Shown here: positions 8,262 through 17,042 of the stretch, piece after piece
Layout of the letters: the number at the start of each line of letters is the position of its first letter
Position numbering within the stretch: the first letter of the stretch is position 1
Source of the DNA: Endozoicomonas sp. SCSIO W0465
GTDB lineage: Bacteria > Pseudomonadota > Gammaproteobacteria > Pseudomonadales > Endozoicomonadaceae
Reading direction: 5' to 3'
Length of the DNA stretch: 64,000 nt
NCBI RefSeq assembly: GCF_023716865.1
Contig: NZ_CP092417.1
Location: 1,342,001 to 1,406,000 of the forward strand
Translations under genes and position numbers: made by a program
The notes under the pieces: generated by a model
Seen by the model: the letters and a program-made list of their open reading frames with translations, nothing else
The model's database searches: none
What the model was told of the DNA's origin: nothing

Positions 8262-8445
8262 ATGTCAGAATTCAGTTTATCCATAAAACAGGAGCCTAAC
8301 CGCTTCTTTAACGGTGAATCTTCACCACTGTTCAGTACTGAAGTGGCCAGAATAGCCCGTGAATTCCACCAGCGCATTCCCGGTTATCAACCGACACCAC
8401 TTCGCTCTCTTGACCAACTGGCTCACCAGCTGGGCCTGAAAAACA
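8262..8445 (+). pseudogene. ygeX: 5' fragment of diaminopropionate ammonia-lyase (ygeX/dpaL)
   Basis: The first 61 codons read MSEFSLSIKQEP, then FFNGESSPLFSTEVARIAREF and YQPTPLRSLDQLAHQLGLKN. This matches the N-terminus of the PLP-dependent enzyme that splits 2,3-diaminopropionate to pyruvate and ammonia. The strong ribosome-binding site GGGAGG is retained. The reading frame runs into IS66 at 8446 and stops shortly after. The remaining five-sixths of the gene, including the PLP lysine, is absent from this window, so the product cannot be active. Confidence 0.85.
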
Positions 8446-10053
8446 GTAACTATTCAGCACTGAGCAAAGGCATATTACAGTAATTCCGAACAGCTCTATG
8501 AAGTGATTGATATATGTCCATTCCCTGTTTTCTGGCAGACGACAAATAGCTGCGAATCCGTGCAAACATAGAACCACCGTCTGCACTCCTGAAGCAGCCT
8601 GAGATTTTCTGCTTTAACTTGGCCATTCGAACATCCCGCTCACTGCCATTGTTATCGAAGGGAATGGTAAAATCTGACATGAAGCGCAGTGTCTCAGCCT
8701 TGAACTCAGTGAGTCGTTTGAAGAGATTGTAAGCTTTAGTATTCTTGACTTTCTTGCGCTTAAGCTCCTCTCGTTGCTTCTCCATATAGACGACTTCTTT
8801 CATTAGAGCCCGCTGAAGCAACCGGTCATAAATCTTCTCGATTCGTTCACAGACAACACTTGGCATCTGTAGCATACCTATGGTCTTAAAGCCCTTGCAG
8901 TAATGCCAGGAAAGCCTCAGTAGCTTCATCAATCGCAACGCCAGTTGATTGCTGTCCCTATCAACAACACCCAAAAGCTCCCTCAGGTGATGGGCATTGC
9001 AAAGTACGTGAGTTGCCGCATATGCAAAATAGGATTTCCAATGATCATGAACCAGAACGCCTGCAAATGTTAGCAGTATGCCCATCGTGTCCATGGCCTC
9101 ACGACCTCGCTTTTCAGACAAGTAGTAGAGCGTCCATTGTTCATCCCGCATAACGTGTAGCCAGTGCAAAGAGCCCTCGGCCCGCATACCCGTTTCATCG
9201 GCTCCGGCAACAGACGATTCCCGCAAGGCGTCACGAATAACCTCTTCAGTAGAAGCCAGATTTTCATAGGTTCTGGCCACAAAATTGGCGACAGTGCCTG
9301 CACTTACACTCATTTTATAGAGAGTATTAAAATACTCTGACACGCGCTTAAAAGGCAGGAAATGGTATTGGTTAAGATAGACGGCCATAGCCTGTGTGGC
9401 TGAGCCATATTGTGCGGCAGCGGTAACACCTTCCGGGAATTCAGCCTGATTCCGACAACCACAAGTGCAGATTTTTACTTCAGCTCTATGGGCCGTTACT
9501 TCAAATTCACCCGGTCTCCCTGGTTCAAACACCTGTCGTTCAATATATTTGACCGGCTCACTATCAAGAAGAGACGCCTGACATTTATTGCATTCTTTAA
9601 CCGGAAGGTACTCAATATAGTCAGGGATATCGACCTGTTTAAGACAAGTGCCCTGATGCCCTTTCTTTCCACCGGCTTTATTACCAGAAGACTGTCTCAG
9701 ACTTTTAGGATTGGGTTTTTCATCCGATGGATCGGTACCTTTATCTGCGGAAAGGTCGTCAGAATGATCTGGAGAATTACTGTTTTTACAAGGTTTTTGA
9801 TAACCATCAGACGATGGCGGCTTGCTGCTGTTTTGACTGTTCTTGCCAACCTTTTCTTCCAATTCTCGACATCGCTCTTCCAGACAGGCAACTCTCATCC
9901 GCAGCTCTGCATTCTCTTTCAAGAGAATCTCAGCCGACATAGTTGCGGGTAGTTCTGGAATCATGCTGGCGAATATTGTGGAAAAATGGTGCTTAAGAGG
10001 ATGGTATAAAAATCAGAAAATTCCAGATTTATGTGGGGGTGCTGAACAGTTAC
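8446..10053 (-). mobile_element. IS66-family element copy 1 (1608 bp), no target duplication
   Basis: Ends are GTAACTATTCAGCAC (left) and the complement of GTAACTGTTCAGCAC (right), exactly as in the copies at 15156, 29868 and 35976, all 1608 bp. Unlike those three it lacks an 8-bp target duplication: GAAAAACA on the left, AATCGATG on the right. It also joins two unrelated gene fragments (ygeX start, sigma-54 activator tail). This is best explained by recombination between two IS66 copies that deleted or rearranged the DNA between. Confidence 0.92.
8450..9964 (-). CDS. IS66-family transposase (single-ORF type), copy 1
   Basis: 504 residues: an N-terminal coiled coil (LLKENAELRMRVACLEERCRELEEK), a Ser/Lys/Pro-rich linker (NSSKPPSSDGYQKP), paired-cysteine zinc motifs (ECNKCQASLL and KICTCGC), and the DDE core with GADETGMRAEG, VHDHWKSYF and NNGSERDVRM. 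The element has no tnpA/tnpB partners, so it belongs with the IS66 subgroup (ISBst12-like) that carries only the transposase. It appears intact. Confidence 0.94.
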   Translation of the reverse strand: MIPELPATMSAEILLKENAELRMRVACLEERCRELEEKVGKNSQNSSKPPSSDGYQKPCKNSNSPDHSDDLSADKGTDPSDEKPNPKSLRQSSGNKAGGKKGHQGTCLKQVDIPDYIEYLPVKECNKCQASLLDSEPVKYIERQVFEPGRPGEFEVTAHRAEVKICTCGCRNQAEFPEGVTAAAQYGSATQAMAVYLNQYHFLPFKRVSEYFNTLYKMSVSAGTVANFVARTYENLASTEEVIRDALRESSVAGADETGMRAEGSLHWLHVMRDEQWTLYYLSEKRGREAMDTMGILLTFAGVLVHDHWKSYFAYAATHVLCNAHHLRELLGVVDRDSNQLALRLMKLLRLSWHYCKGFKTIGMLQMPSVVCERIEKIYDRLLQRALMKEVVYMEKQREELKRKKVKNTKAYNLFKRLTEFKAETLRFMSDFTIPFDNNGSERDVRMAKLKQKISGCFRSADGGSMFARIRSYLSSARKQGMDIYQSLHRAVRNYCNMPLLSAE

Positions 10054-10282
10054 AATCGATGAGTGTGATGTTCATAATAAGGAGGCTCAATCAAGCGTAC
10101 AAAATCAGGAAGCTTTTAATCTGGAGAGAATGGAAAAGCATCTGGTAAGCCGGGCTCTTCGCTCTTTTTGCAAAAATGAAGGGAAGCAACGTGTAGCAGA
10201 TGAACTGGGAATAGGCATCGCCACACTGTATCGTAAAATAAAAAAATACGATCTTGAGCATGAAATGAGTGAGCTTTCATAA
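10054..10282 (+). pseudogene. 3' fragment of a sigma-54-dependent activator (ygeV-like)
   Basis: The frame is open from the IS66 edge to TAA at 10280-10282. The end reads LERMEKHLVSRALRSFCKN, then QRVADELGIGIATLYRKIKKYDL, a Fis-type helix-turn-helix typical of the C-terminus of sigma-54 activators. The receiver/sensor and AAA+ domains are missing. Because ygeV, the activator of this cluster, is next to ygeW in E. coli, this is probably its relict. The fragment is too short for the usual ORF search and has no start. Confidence 0.7.
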
Positions 10283-10518
10283 TTAAAATTGACTGAATTT
10301 ATTCTGTTTTGCATGATTCAATGGCTCAGGACGAACGGAGTTTCGAGTCTCTGAAATGTCGGAATTATTTCGGAACAATTCCTAACGCTTACCTCGGGAT
10401 AACTCATTTGGGAGGTGAGTGAATATAAAAGCTGCTTTGAATCTTGTTGATTACCCGCAGCTCGCCCGAGGTTACTCAATGCCTTCAGGAACCTACGCAT
10501 ATACAGGGTTGTGTCTAT
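10283..10518. other. Intergenic, nothing recognised
   Basis: 236 bp between the activator remnant and the end of the split membrane-protein gene. The stretch around 10381-10480 (CCTCGGGATAACTC and GCTCGCCCGAGG) is GC-richer and partly self-complementary, but I can assign no function. Confidence 0.4.
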
Positions 10519-11400
10519 CTAAACAGCCGTCTCTCTAACAGGGGTGGGCTGTGATGCGTACTTCATCTGGGTAAATAGTTCCATATCATTGGCAACACGA
10601 TCCAGTCGTTGAGACAGAAACCCGGAAAAATCATCCGTTGGCAGTGGAGGAAGTGGTTCTTGTTCAGTAGCCGTGTTGGGGAATGCCTGACTCCACAGCG
10701 ATGGATTAGACACGAAAATATACAACAGTAACAAAGCCTTTTCGATATCTGATTGACGAGCGGCTTTTTCCAGATTTTCAAACGTGGATTGGTCATGACC
10801 GGTGGTACCGGCACTGTCAACCAGCGTTGCCATGGTGTCGGTATTGGTTGTATTCAGGTTCCACAAGGGGAGTGCCGGTGCGGAGGTGACGGAGCGACCG
10901 ATAACATTCCAGGCGGCGAGCAAAAAATAGCGAGAAATATTTTTCCACCCATGTTGCATGGCAAATGTACCAATATTCAGAACCTCCAGCGCTGGCCGGT
11001 AAAAAAGCTTATAGATGAGCCCGACATCCATGAGTCCCACAGATGTCTTGAACAGCGGATCCAGTACTGACTTCCCATCCGGGTGCCTGACTGCTGTTAT
11101 AAAGTCAGCGAACAGCACGCCAAGGTGGAATAACATAAAGACAGCAGTTAAGGCGGAGTTCACTTGTTTGGTGAAGCCATAACGCGAGCCCAAGCGGGAA
11201 CCCATTACGCCCTTCATAAAGTCCTCTTCTTCCGCAGTGAGCTCCTGCCCGTCAATAAGCTTGCCAAGGCAGCCAATGACTCGTGACTTCTCCTGCTGGG
11301 ACATCATCTCGTCGATCACTCCGCGGTTTTCAATAGCCGACAGAGGTATAATAATTTTTGAGCAGACATTATTATAGAACCAATCCCTCTTCTCGTTATC
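10519..11400 (-). pseudogene. 3' part of a split hypothetical membrane protein gene
   Basis: Carries the C-terminal 293 codons of a protein whose 5' part is at 12899-13795. Removing the IS50-like element and one 9-bp duplication joins the frames precisely (KDATPDNE-KRDWFYNNVC) into a 589-residue protein. This half has hydrophobic stretches VFMLFHLGVLFADFITAV and SVGLMDVGLIYKLFY and a Pro-rich tail. I recognise no family. It might be a lineage-specific membrane or secreted protein. Confidence 0.65.
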
Positions 11401-12898
11401 CTGACTCTTGATCACATCTCTCCAGCGCTGAACTGCCGGGCTATCTGCCAGGTTTTTACCCGATCCTGCAATTTCGCCCAGCCTTCCCATACCACTAACC
11501 AGCCGGGCTGCCCTGTATGCTTTGAATCACCCCAACCACCAAGCCGAGCAATCGTTTGAAGCAGCCAAGTGACTGTTGGCGGCTTATCGGGCAACGCTTT
11601 TTTTTCATAGGTTAGCCAGAGAACCTGCCATTCATCATCACTGACCACCTCATTCGCGAGTGTTTTTTCACTCCAAAGCTTTCTGTCTTTGTGCTGCCTG
11701 TCATTCGGTAACATTAATGCTTCACGGATTTGCATTAGTCTGACAGCGACAAACATTAATATGACCGCAAGTCGTTCAATGTTATCCGGAGATTGCAGAC
11801 GAAGCCTTTCTACTCCTGCTCCCGATTTCCAAGCCTTGTGGAACTCTTCTATTCGCCATCGGAGCTCGTAAAATCGAATGATAGAGCGACAGTCTTCGAA
11901 TGTTTCAATATCTTCAGTTGTCAATAGTACCCAGTGCAAACGGTCTTCGGAGTCATTGCCAATCTCTTCAGCCGACACAATATTCATAGTTACCGGTTCC
12001 GGCCTGCCGCCTGGCCTTTGCGGCGCCTGTATTGTCATCTTCTTTCTTTTGACCTGCAGCGTTGCCTTTCGCTTCTTTCTACCTCCTTTTTGAGGAACCA
12101 CTATCGTATATTTCCCCAACACTTCAGTCTGAGCTAAGGAATCAAATAATAAGAGTTCGCCATCTACCAGGATTCTGTTTTGTGTAGCTCTTACAACAAA
12201 CCGCTGTCGGTTATCCAGTTTGTAGTGCATATATTCGTATATATCCGCCTCCCGGTCGCAAACACTGATGATGTCAGGCATTTTACCCCCCATCCTTTGT
12301 TCTGTGTTTTCAGAGGCTCTTTGCCACTTAAAGCTTTCCTTTCCCTCGTAAGGTAGCTGACGACGTTGGTTCTTTTTCCCCCGCTGAACGTCCTCTCTAA
12401 CCCATCGTTCTTGATCAATAAGCCCAATGCTTCGCTCTGTATCCGCATCAACCAAGAAGACAGAGTGGACGTGGAATCCTCTGGTTTTAGAGCCTTCAGG
12501 ACCTCCAAGATCACCAAGCTCGGATCTGACAGCATGTTTATAACCCAGGGTTGTTGTATCTTCGAGAGCCAGAAGTAGGCGAGACTGTCTCGCTATTTTG
12601 GCAGTTGCCTGAAAGCCTGCCTCAGCTATTGCTTCAGGCTTTACGGCCTCATTCTCAATCAGCCGGTAAGCTCCAGTTACCAGTGCGGTATAACCTTCGC
12701 ATGAAGATGACAAAGAATTACCGGTATGAGCTGAAAGCTCGGCAGCAACTTTGACAAGTCGTTTTGTACGTCGAGTATCGCCCAAATCAGCACATCCAAA
12801 AGTTAGTTCTGACCATGGTTTAGGAGAAAGTGGAAGCATGACCTGTTTTATCAGTGAGAAATGATAGAACAAGGTAGCTATTTGTGATCAAGAGACAG
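11401..12898 (-). mobile_element. IS50/Tn5-like insertion sequence (IS4 family), 1498 bp
   Basis: The 19-bp ends are CTGACTCTTGATCACATCT (11401-11419) and, on the minus strand, CTGTCTCTTGATCACAAAT (12880-12898). They closely resemble the Tn5 outside and inside ends. A perfect 9-bp target duplication CTCGTTATC flanks it (11392-11400 and 12899-12907), the duplication length of IS50. It carries one transposase and no resistance genes. Confidence 0.95.
11412..12839 (-). CDS. Tn5/IS50-like transposase
   Basis: 475 residues from the ATG at 12839, almost the length of Tn5 transposase. The start is chosen by similarity of MLPLSPKPWSELTFGCADLG to the Tn5 N-terminus; an in-frame TTG at 12872 would add 11 residues. 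The catalytic triad is visible as LALEDTTTLGYKH (Asp), ISVCDREADIYEY (Asp) and the YREK-type motif YELRWRIEEFHKAWKSG (Glu). The reading frame is complete, so it is probably active. Confidence 0.93.
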   Translation of the reverse strand: MLPLSPKPWSELTFGCADLGDTRRTKRLVKVAAELSAHTGNSLSSSCEGYTALVTGAYRLIENEAVKPEAIAEAGFQATAKIARQSRLLLALEDTTTLGYKHAVRSELGDLGGPEGSKTRGFHVHSVFLVDADTERSIGLIDQERWVREDVQRGKKNQRRQLPYEGKESFKWQRASENTEQRMGGKMPDIISVCDREADIYEYMHYKLDNRQRFVVRATQNRILVDGELLLFDSLAQTEVLGKYTIVVPQKGGRKKRKATLQVKRKKMTIQAPQRPGGRPEPVTMNIVSAEEIGNDSEDRLHWVLLTTEDIETFEDCRSIIRFYELRWRIEEFHKAWKSGAGVERLRLQSPDNIERLAVILMFVAVRLMQIREALMLPNDRQHKDRKLWSEKTLANEVVSDDEWQVLWLTYEKKALPDKPPTVTWLLQTIARLGGWGDSKHTGQPGWLVVWEGWAKLQDRVKTWQIARQFSAGEM

Positions 12899-13795
12899 CT
12901 CGTTATCCGGGGTCGCATCCTTACCTTCAAAAGCAACATTATTCATTGCACGGACGCCAATCAGGGCACCGGCAAAGAATTTGTACACCACCTCCAGCTT
13001 ACTTTCCCGTGATCCGGACAGTGTATTGAAGTAGGCACGGGCAATAGCAGCAGATTTGAGGTGGTCGGGCTGGCTGGCGATATCTTCCAGATTGACCGTA
13101 ACAAAGTCGCCTTCAGTGGTGGTTTGGGGGGGAGTATTTGCATTAGGGCTGTGGGCGTCAGTCAACGGTTCTGATTCGTCGGGTTCCGTAGCCTCGATTG
13201 GTTGTGTATCTGACGTTTCAGGTTTTTGCAGAAGGGGTTGATAACCCTCGGATCGCAGCATAGCAGCCTCTTCGGTTCCTGGCTGGACACCTGCCGATAC
13301 AGCGGCTCCATCCGCTTTATCGGATGCCGTGAGCATTAACCGATATGTATTGAGTAGTTCAGCCATTCCCTGGTCAACAAACGTTTCATGTTTTTCCGGA
13401 GAACTCAAATTAAAACCCAACCTGAGGGTGCTGAGAAAATAGAGGCTGATTGCCATAGCGGTTGGTAACAGGTTGCCCCACTTCAGGCTGAATTCATCGA
13501 CCGTATGAGTGGTGAAATAATTTTCGGCAAAGAGCTTGACATCCTGCAAATCTGGGAGATGGCCGTATCTCTCATCCATAAATTCATTGAATCTTTCTGT
13601 TTTGACCGCACCAGAGGCATTACGGTCAATAATAAGATTAGCAACAACAAACATATAGATAAAAGGCACTGTGCTCATCAGGAAATCGGTGGATTGATTC
13701 AGGACTTTTCTGACCATATCCAATTTACTGAGTTCCTTTTTGGTAGCGGCTTCCATCAATTTCATATTGGATAGAGACTTTGCGTAAAGTGACAT
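12899..13795 (-). pseudogene. 5' part of the split hypothetical membrane protein gene
   Basis: The start is taken as the ATG at 13795 (MSLYAKSLSNMK), because sequence upstream of 13797 belongs to the IS3 element. The 296 codons contain two clear hydrophobic segments (FLMSTVPFIYMFVVANLII and LLPTAMAISLYFLSTL) and an acidic, Pro/Thr-rich stretch around residues 165-225 (ATEPDESEPLTDAHSP). The natural promoter and ribosome-binding site were probably removed when IS3 landed 2 bp upstream. The gene is broken at both places. Confidence 0.65.
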
Positions 13796-13863
13796 TGTGA
13801 AGTGGTTTAATGACTTAGGACACCTCGTTAAGCACAATAGTGCAGTTAGTGACGAGGTAGAAA

Positions 13864-14166
13864 GTGACAAAGCAGCGTAAAAATTATTCTCCGGAATTCA
13901 AGCGTAAAGCCATTGCCATGGTAGTGGAGCAGAAGCAGGCTGTAACAGAGGTTGCCAGAAGTCTTGGTATCAATGATGGCAACCTGAGACGCTGGATACG
14001 GGAACAGGATGAAAAAAAGGAAATGTCTTTTCCAGGCAAAGGGCAGCAAGCTTTGACGCCTGATCAGCAGCGAATAAAAGAGCTGGAAGCTGAAAACCGC
14101 CAGTTGAAAATGGAACAGGAAATATTAAAAAAGGCGACGGCCTTCTTCGCGAAAGACCTGTTGTAA
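13864..14166 (+). CDS. IS3-family OrfA
   Basis: 100 residues with an N-terminal helix-turn-helix (YSPEFKRKAIAMVVEQK, then VTEVARSLGINDGNLRRWI) and a leucine-zipper-like C-terminus (IKELEAENRQLKMEQEILKKA). An AAAAAAG slippery heptamer at 14127-14133 in the LKK codons allows -1 frameshifting into the orfB frame, which is open from there. This is the standard IS3 way of making the OrfAB transposase. Confidence 0.92.
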   Translation: MTKQRKNYSPEFKRKAIAMVVEQKQAVTEVARSLGINDGNLRRWIREQDEKKEMSFPGKGQQALTPDQQRIKELEAENRQLKMEQEILKKATAFFAKDLL

Positions 14167-14204
14167 GATTTGCATTTATACAACAGGAGAAGGAGGCCTA
14201 TCCG

Positions 14205-15035
14205 GTGCAGGTGCTCTGTAAAGTAATGCAGGTTGGGCGCAGTGGCTTTTATCGCTGGCAGAATCAACAGGAACATCAGAAGGACTCTCTGGCCAAGCAG
14301 TTCCGCCTGGATTCTGATGCACAACAAATTTTTATCGACTCCGATCGCTCATATGGCAGCCGGAGAATGGCAAAAGCCCTGCAAGGCAAGGGTTACAATA
14401 TTGGCCGCTATCAAGCAGCAACACTGATGAAGCGCTTGGGACTGGTTGTGAAGTATGCAAAAAAATTCAAGGTGACGACGAATAGCAAGCATAAGCTTCC
14501 GGTAGCAGAAAATCTTCTGAACAGGGAGTTTGCTGTCACAGAGGCAAACAGGGTCTATACGACTGATATCACTTATCTATGGACTCGCGAAGGCTGGCTG
14601 TATCTGGCAGTGGTTATGGATCTCTATTCCCGGAAGATAGTAGGCTGGTCAATGGACAAGCGTATGACCACAGAGCTGCCGCTGGAAGCCTTGAGAATGG
14701 CGTGGTGGAGTCGTAAGCCTGGTTCGGGAGTGCTTCACCACTCAGATCAGGGAAGCCAGTACGCCTCGCTGGACTATCAGGCTCAGCTCAGGGAATACGG
14801 CATGATATGCAGTATGAGTCGTAAGGGAAATTGCTGGGATAATGCGGTAACGGAGCGATTTTTTGGCAGTATGAAACGAGAAAGGACTGACCATTATATT
14901 TTCGAAACAAGGGCAGATGTTGAGGCGACAGTTGTTGATTATATTTTGTTCTACAACAACCGCAGACTTCACTCTTATCTTGGTTACATGAGCCCTGTGG
15001 ACTTTGAACAACAAGAACTCAGGAAAGCGGCTTAA
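14205..15035 (+). CDS. IS3-family OrfB (integrase-type transposase)
   Basis: 276 residues from its own ATG; the functional product is probably the OrfAB fusion made by frameshifting near 14130. The DDE residues are in YTTDITYLW, LHHSDQGSQYAS and WDNAVTERFFGSMKRE, followed by YNNRRLHSYLGYMSP, a hallmark C-terminal motif. An HTH_21-type segment (DRSYGSRRMAKALQGKGYN) precedes the catalytic core. It appears intact. Confidence 0.93.
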   Translation: MQVLCKVMQVGRSGFYRWQNQQEHQKDSLAKQFRLDSDAQQIFIDSDRSYGSRRMAKALQGKGYNIGRYQAATLMKRLGLVVKYAKKFKVTTNSKHKLPVAENLLNREFAVTEANRVYTTDITYLWTREGWLYLAVVMDLYSRKIVGWSMDKRMTTELPLEALRMAWWSRKPGSGVLHHSDQGSQYASLDYQAQLREYGMICSMSRKGNCWDNAVTERFFGSMKRERTDHYIFETRADVEATVVDYILFYNNRRLHSYLGYMSPVDFEQQELRKAA

Positions 15036-15065
15036 TCAGGTGTCCATTTTTACTTGACCACTACA

Positions 15066-15155
15066 GTAGCTCAAGGCCTGTGGGTGTGATCAATATGAGA
15101 CTTTCACCCATCCTTAATGAGAGCGTAATCTACCTTCTCCTTCTGACCATTTTTT
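15066..15155 (-). pseudogene. Inner fragment of a restriction-endonuclease-like gene
   Basis: Continues the remnant at 16764-16923 past the IS66 element: KKNGQKEKVDYALIKDG. A one-base frameshift then gives a stop, after which another frame reads ESLILITPTGLEL, close to the expected continuation. Truncated by IS3 at 15065. The gene was already decaying before or besides the IS66 insertion. Confidence 0.6.
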
Positions 15156-16763
15156 GTAACTGTTCAGCACCCCCACATAAATCTGGAATTTTCTGATTTT
15201 TATACCATCCTCTTAAGCACCATTTTTCCACAATATTCGCCAGCATGATTCCAGAACTACCCGCAACTATGTCGGCTGAGATTCTCTTGAAAGAGAATGC
15301 AGAGCTGCGGATGAGAGTTGCCTGTCTGGAAGAGCGATGTCGAGAATTGGAAGAAAAGGTTGGCAAGAACAGTCAAAACAGCAGCAAGCCGCCATCGTCT
15401 GATGGTTATCAAAAACCTTGTAAAAACAGTAATTCTCCAGATCATTCTGACGACCTTTCCGCAGATAAAGGTACCGATCCATCGGATGAAAAACCCAATC
15501 CTAAAAGTCTGAGACAGTCTTCTGGTAATAAAGCCGGTGGAAAGAAAGGGCATCAGGGCACTTGTCTTAAACAGGTCGATATCCCTGACTATATTGAGTA
15601 CCTTCCGGTTAAAGAATGCAATAAATGTCAGGCGTCTCTTCTTGATAGTGAGCCGGTCAAATATATTGAACGACAGGTGTTTGAACCAGGGAGACCGGGT
15701 GAATTTGAAGTAACGGCCCATAGAGCTGAAGTAAAAATCTGCACTTGTGGTTGTCGGAATCAGGCTGAATTCCCGGAAGGTGTTACCGCTGCCGCACAAT
15801 ATGGCTCAGCCACACAGGCTATGGCCGTCTATCTTAACCAATACCATTTCCTGCCTTTTAAGCGCGTGTCAGAGTATTTTAATACTCTCTATAAAATGAG
15901 TGTAAGTGCAGGCACTGTCGCCAATTTTGTGGCCAGAACCTATGAAAATCTGGCTTCTACTGAAGAGGTTATTCGTGACGCCTTGCGGGAATCGTCTGTT
16001 GCCGGAGCCGATGAAACGGGTATGCGGGCCGAGGGCTCTTTGCACTGGCTACACGTTATGCGGGATGAACAATGGACGCTCTACTACTTGTCTGAAAAGC
16101 GAGGTCGTGAGGCCATGGACACGATGGGCATACTGCTAACATTTGCAGGCGTTCTGGTTCATGATCATTGGAAATCCTATTTTGCATATGCGGCAACTCA
16201 CGTACTTTGCAATGCCCATCACCTGAGGGAGCTTTTGGGTGTTGTTGATAGGGACAGCAATCAACTGGCGTTGCGATTGATGAAGCTACTGAGGCTTTCC
16301 TGGCATTACTGCAAGGGCTTTAAGACCATAGGTATGCTACAGATGCCAAGTGTTGTCTGTGAACGAATCGAGAAGATTTATGACCGGTTGCTTCAGCGGG
16401 CTCTAATGAAAGAAGTCGTCTATATGGAGAAGCAACGAGAGGAGCTTAAGCGCAAGAAAGTCAAGAATACTAAAGCTTACAATCTCTTCAAACGACTCAC
16501 TGAGTTCAAGGCTGAGACACTGCGCTTCATGTCAGATTTTACCATTCCCTTCGATAACAATGGCAGTGAGCGGGATGTTCGAATGGCCAAGTTAAAGCAG
16601 AAAATCTCAGGCTGCTTCAGGAGTGCAGACGGTGGTTCTATGTTTGCACGGATTCGCAGCTATTTGTCGTCTGCCAGAAAACAGGGAATGGACATATATC
16701 AATCACTTCATAGAGCTGTTCGGAATTACTGTAATATGCCTTTGCTCAGTGCTGAATAGTTAC
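15156..16763 (+). mobile_element. IS66-family element copy 2 (1608 bp)
   Basis: Same ends as the other copies, opposite orientation to copies 1 and 3. A perfect 8-bp target duplication CATTTTTT flanks it (15148-15155 and 16764-16771). Inserted in the restriction-endonuclease-like remnant. Confidence 0.96.
15245..16759 (+). CDS. IS66-family transposase, copy 2
   Basis: 504 residues, identical in translation to the copy at 8450-9964, with the complete DDE core. The stop lies just inside the right end of the element. Confidence 0.95.
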   Translation: MIPELPATMSAEILLKENAELRMRVACLEERCRELEEKVGKNSQNSSKPPSSDGYQKPCKNSNSPDHSDDLSADKGTDPSDEKPNPKSLRQSSGNKAGGKKGHQGTCLKQVDIPDYIEYLPVKECNKCQASLLDSEPVKYIERQVFEPGRPGEFEVTAHRAEVKICTCGCRNQAEFPEGVTAAAQYGSATQAMAVYLNQYHFLPFKRVSEYFNTLYKMSVSAGTVANFVARTYENLASTEEVIRDALRESSVAGADETGMRAEGSLHWLHVMRDEQWTLYYLSEKRGREAMDTMGILLTFAGVLVHDHWKSYFAYAATHVLCNAHHLRELLGVVDRDSNQLALRLMKLLRLSWHYCKGFKTIGMLQMPSVVCERIEKIYDRLLQRALMKEVVYMEKQREELKRKKVKNTKAYNLFKRLTEFKAETLRFMSDFTIPFDNNGSERDVRMAKLKQKISGCFRSADGGSMFARIRSYLSSARKQGMDIYQSLHRAVRNYCNMPLLSAE

Positions 16764-16923
16764 CATTTTTTTTAATAGCTGTGTCAGCCTCAAATTCTGG
16801 GCAAACCTCGCTAGGGTTCCATATGTCATAGCCCAGAGCCTCTATGATCGGCAGGATCATGGCCTGCTTTGTGGCTTCTTCCCCACGGCCTTTAACCGCA
16901 TCGACTCTCTCGACTACCAGCAA
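16764..16923 (-). pseudogene. N-terminal fragment of a restriction-endonuclease-like (HsdR N-domain) protein
   Basis: Encodes VKGRGEEATKQAMILPIIEALGYD and PSEVCPEFEADTAIKKNG, matching the EEATK...P-x-I-x-A-L-G-Y...E-x-x-P-E-x-x-A-D pattern at the start of type I restriction-subunit-like nucleases of prokaryotic genomes. The gene is cut by IS66, frameshifted at about 15105 and cut again by IS3. Only about 80 codons remain. The 119 bp from 16924 to 17042 hold no recognisable gene. Confidence 0.6.
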
Positions 16924-17042
16924 TTCCCGATGAATTCTGAAGCACTACAGCCAGAAGGGATGCAGACAAGGTAAAAAAATCATATCCGCACAATTCTTCG
17001 ACTAAAATTGCCTAATAATCAATCGTTGACGTCAGGTCAGTC

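Larger units (their letters stand above)
13798..15065 (+). mobile_element. IS3-family element 1 (1268 bp), no target duplication
   Basis: Imperfect inverted ends: TGAAGTGG...GGACACCT...TTAAGC on the left and the complement of TGTAGTGG...GGACACCT...TTAAGC on the right. It contains the two-ORF arrangement of the family. The flanking trinucleotides differ (TTG and GTA), and the flanks belong to unrelated genes, so the element probably took part in a rearrangement. Confidence 0.85.

Noticed and set aside
9410..9952. 180-residue ORF opposite the IS66 transposase, repeated in every IS66 copy
   Set aside because: An antisense shadow of the transposase; it recurs only because the element recurs.
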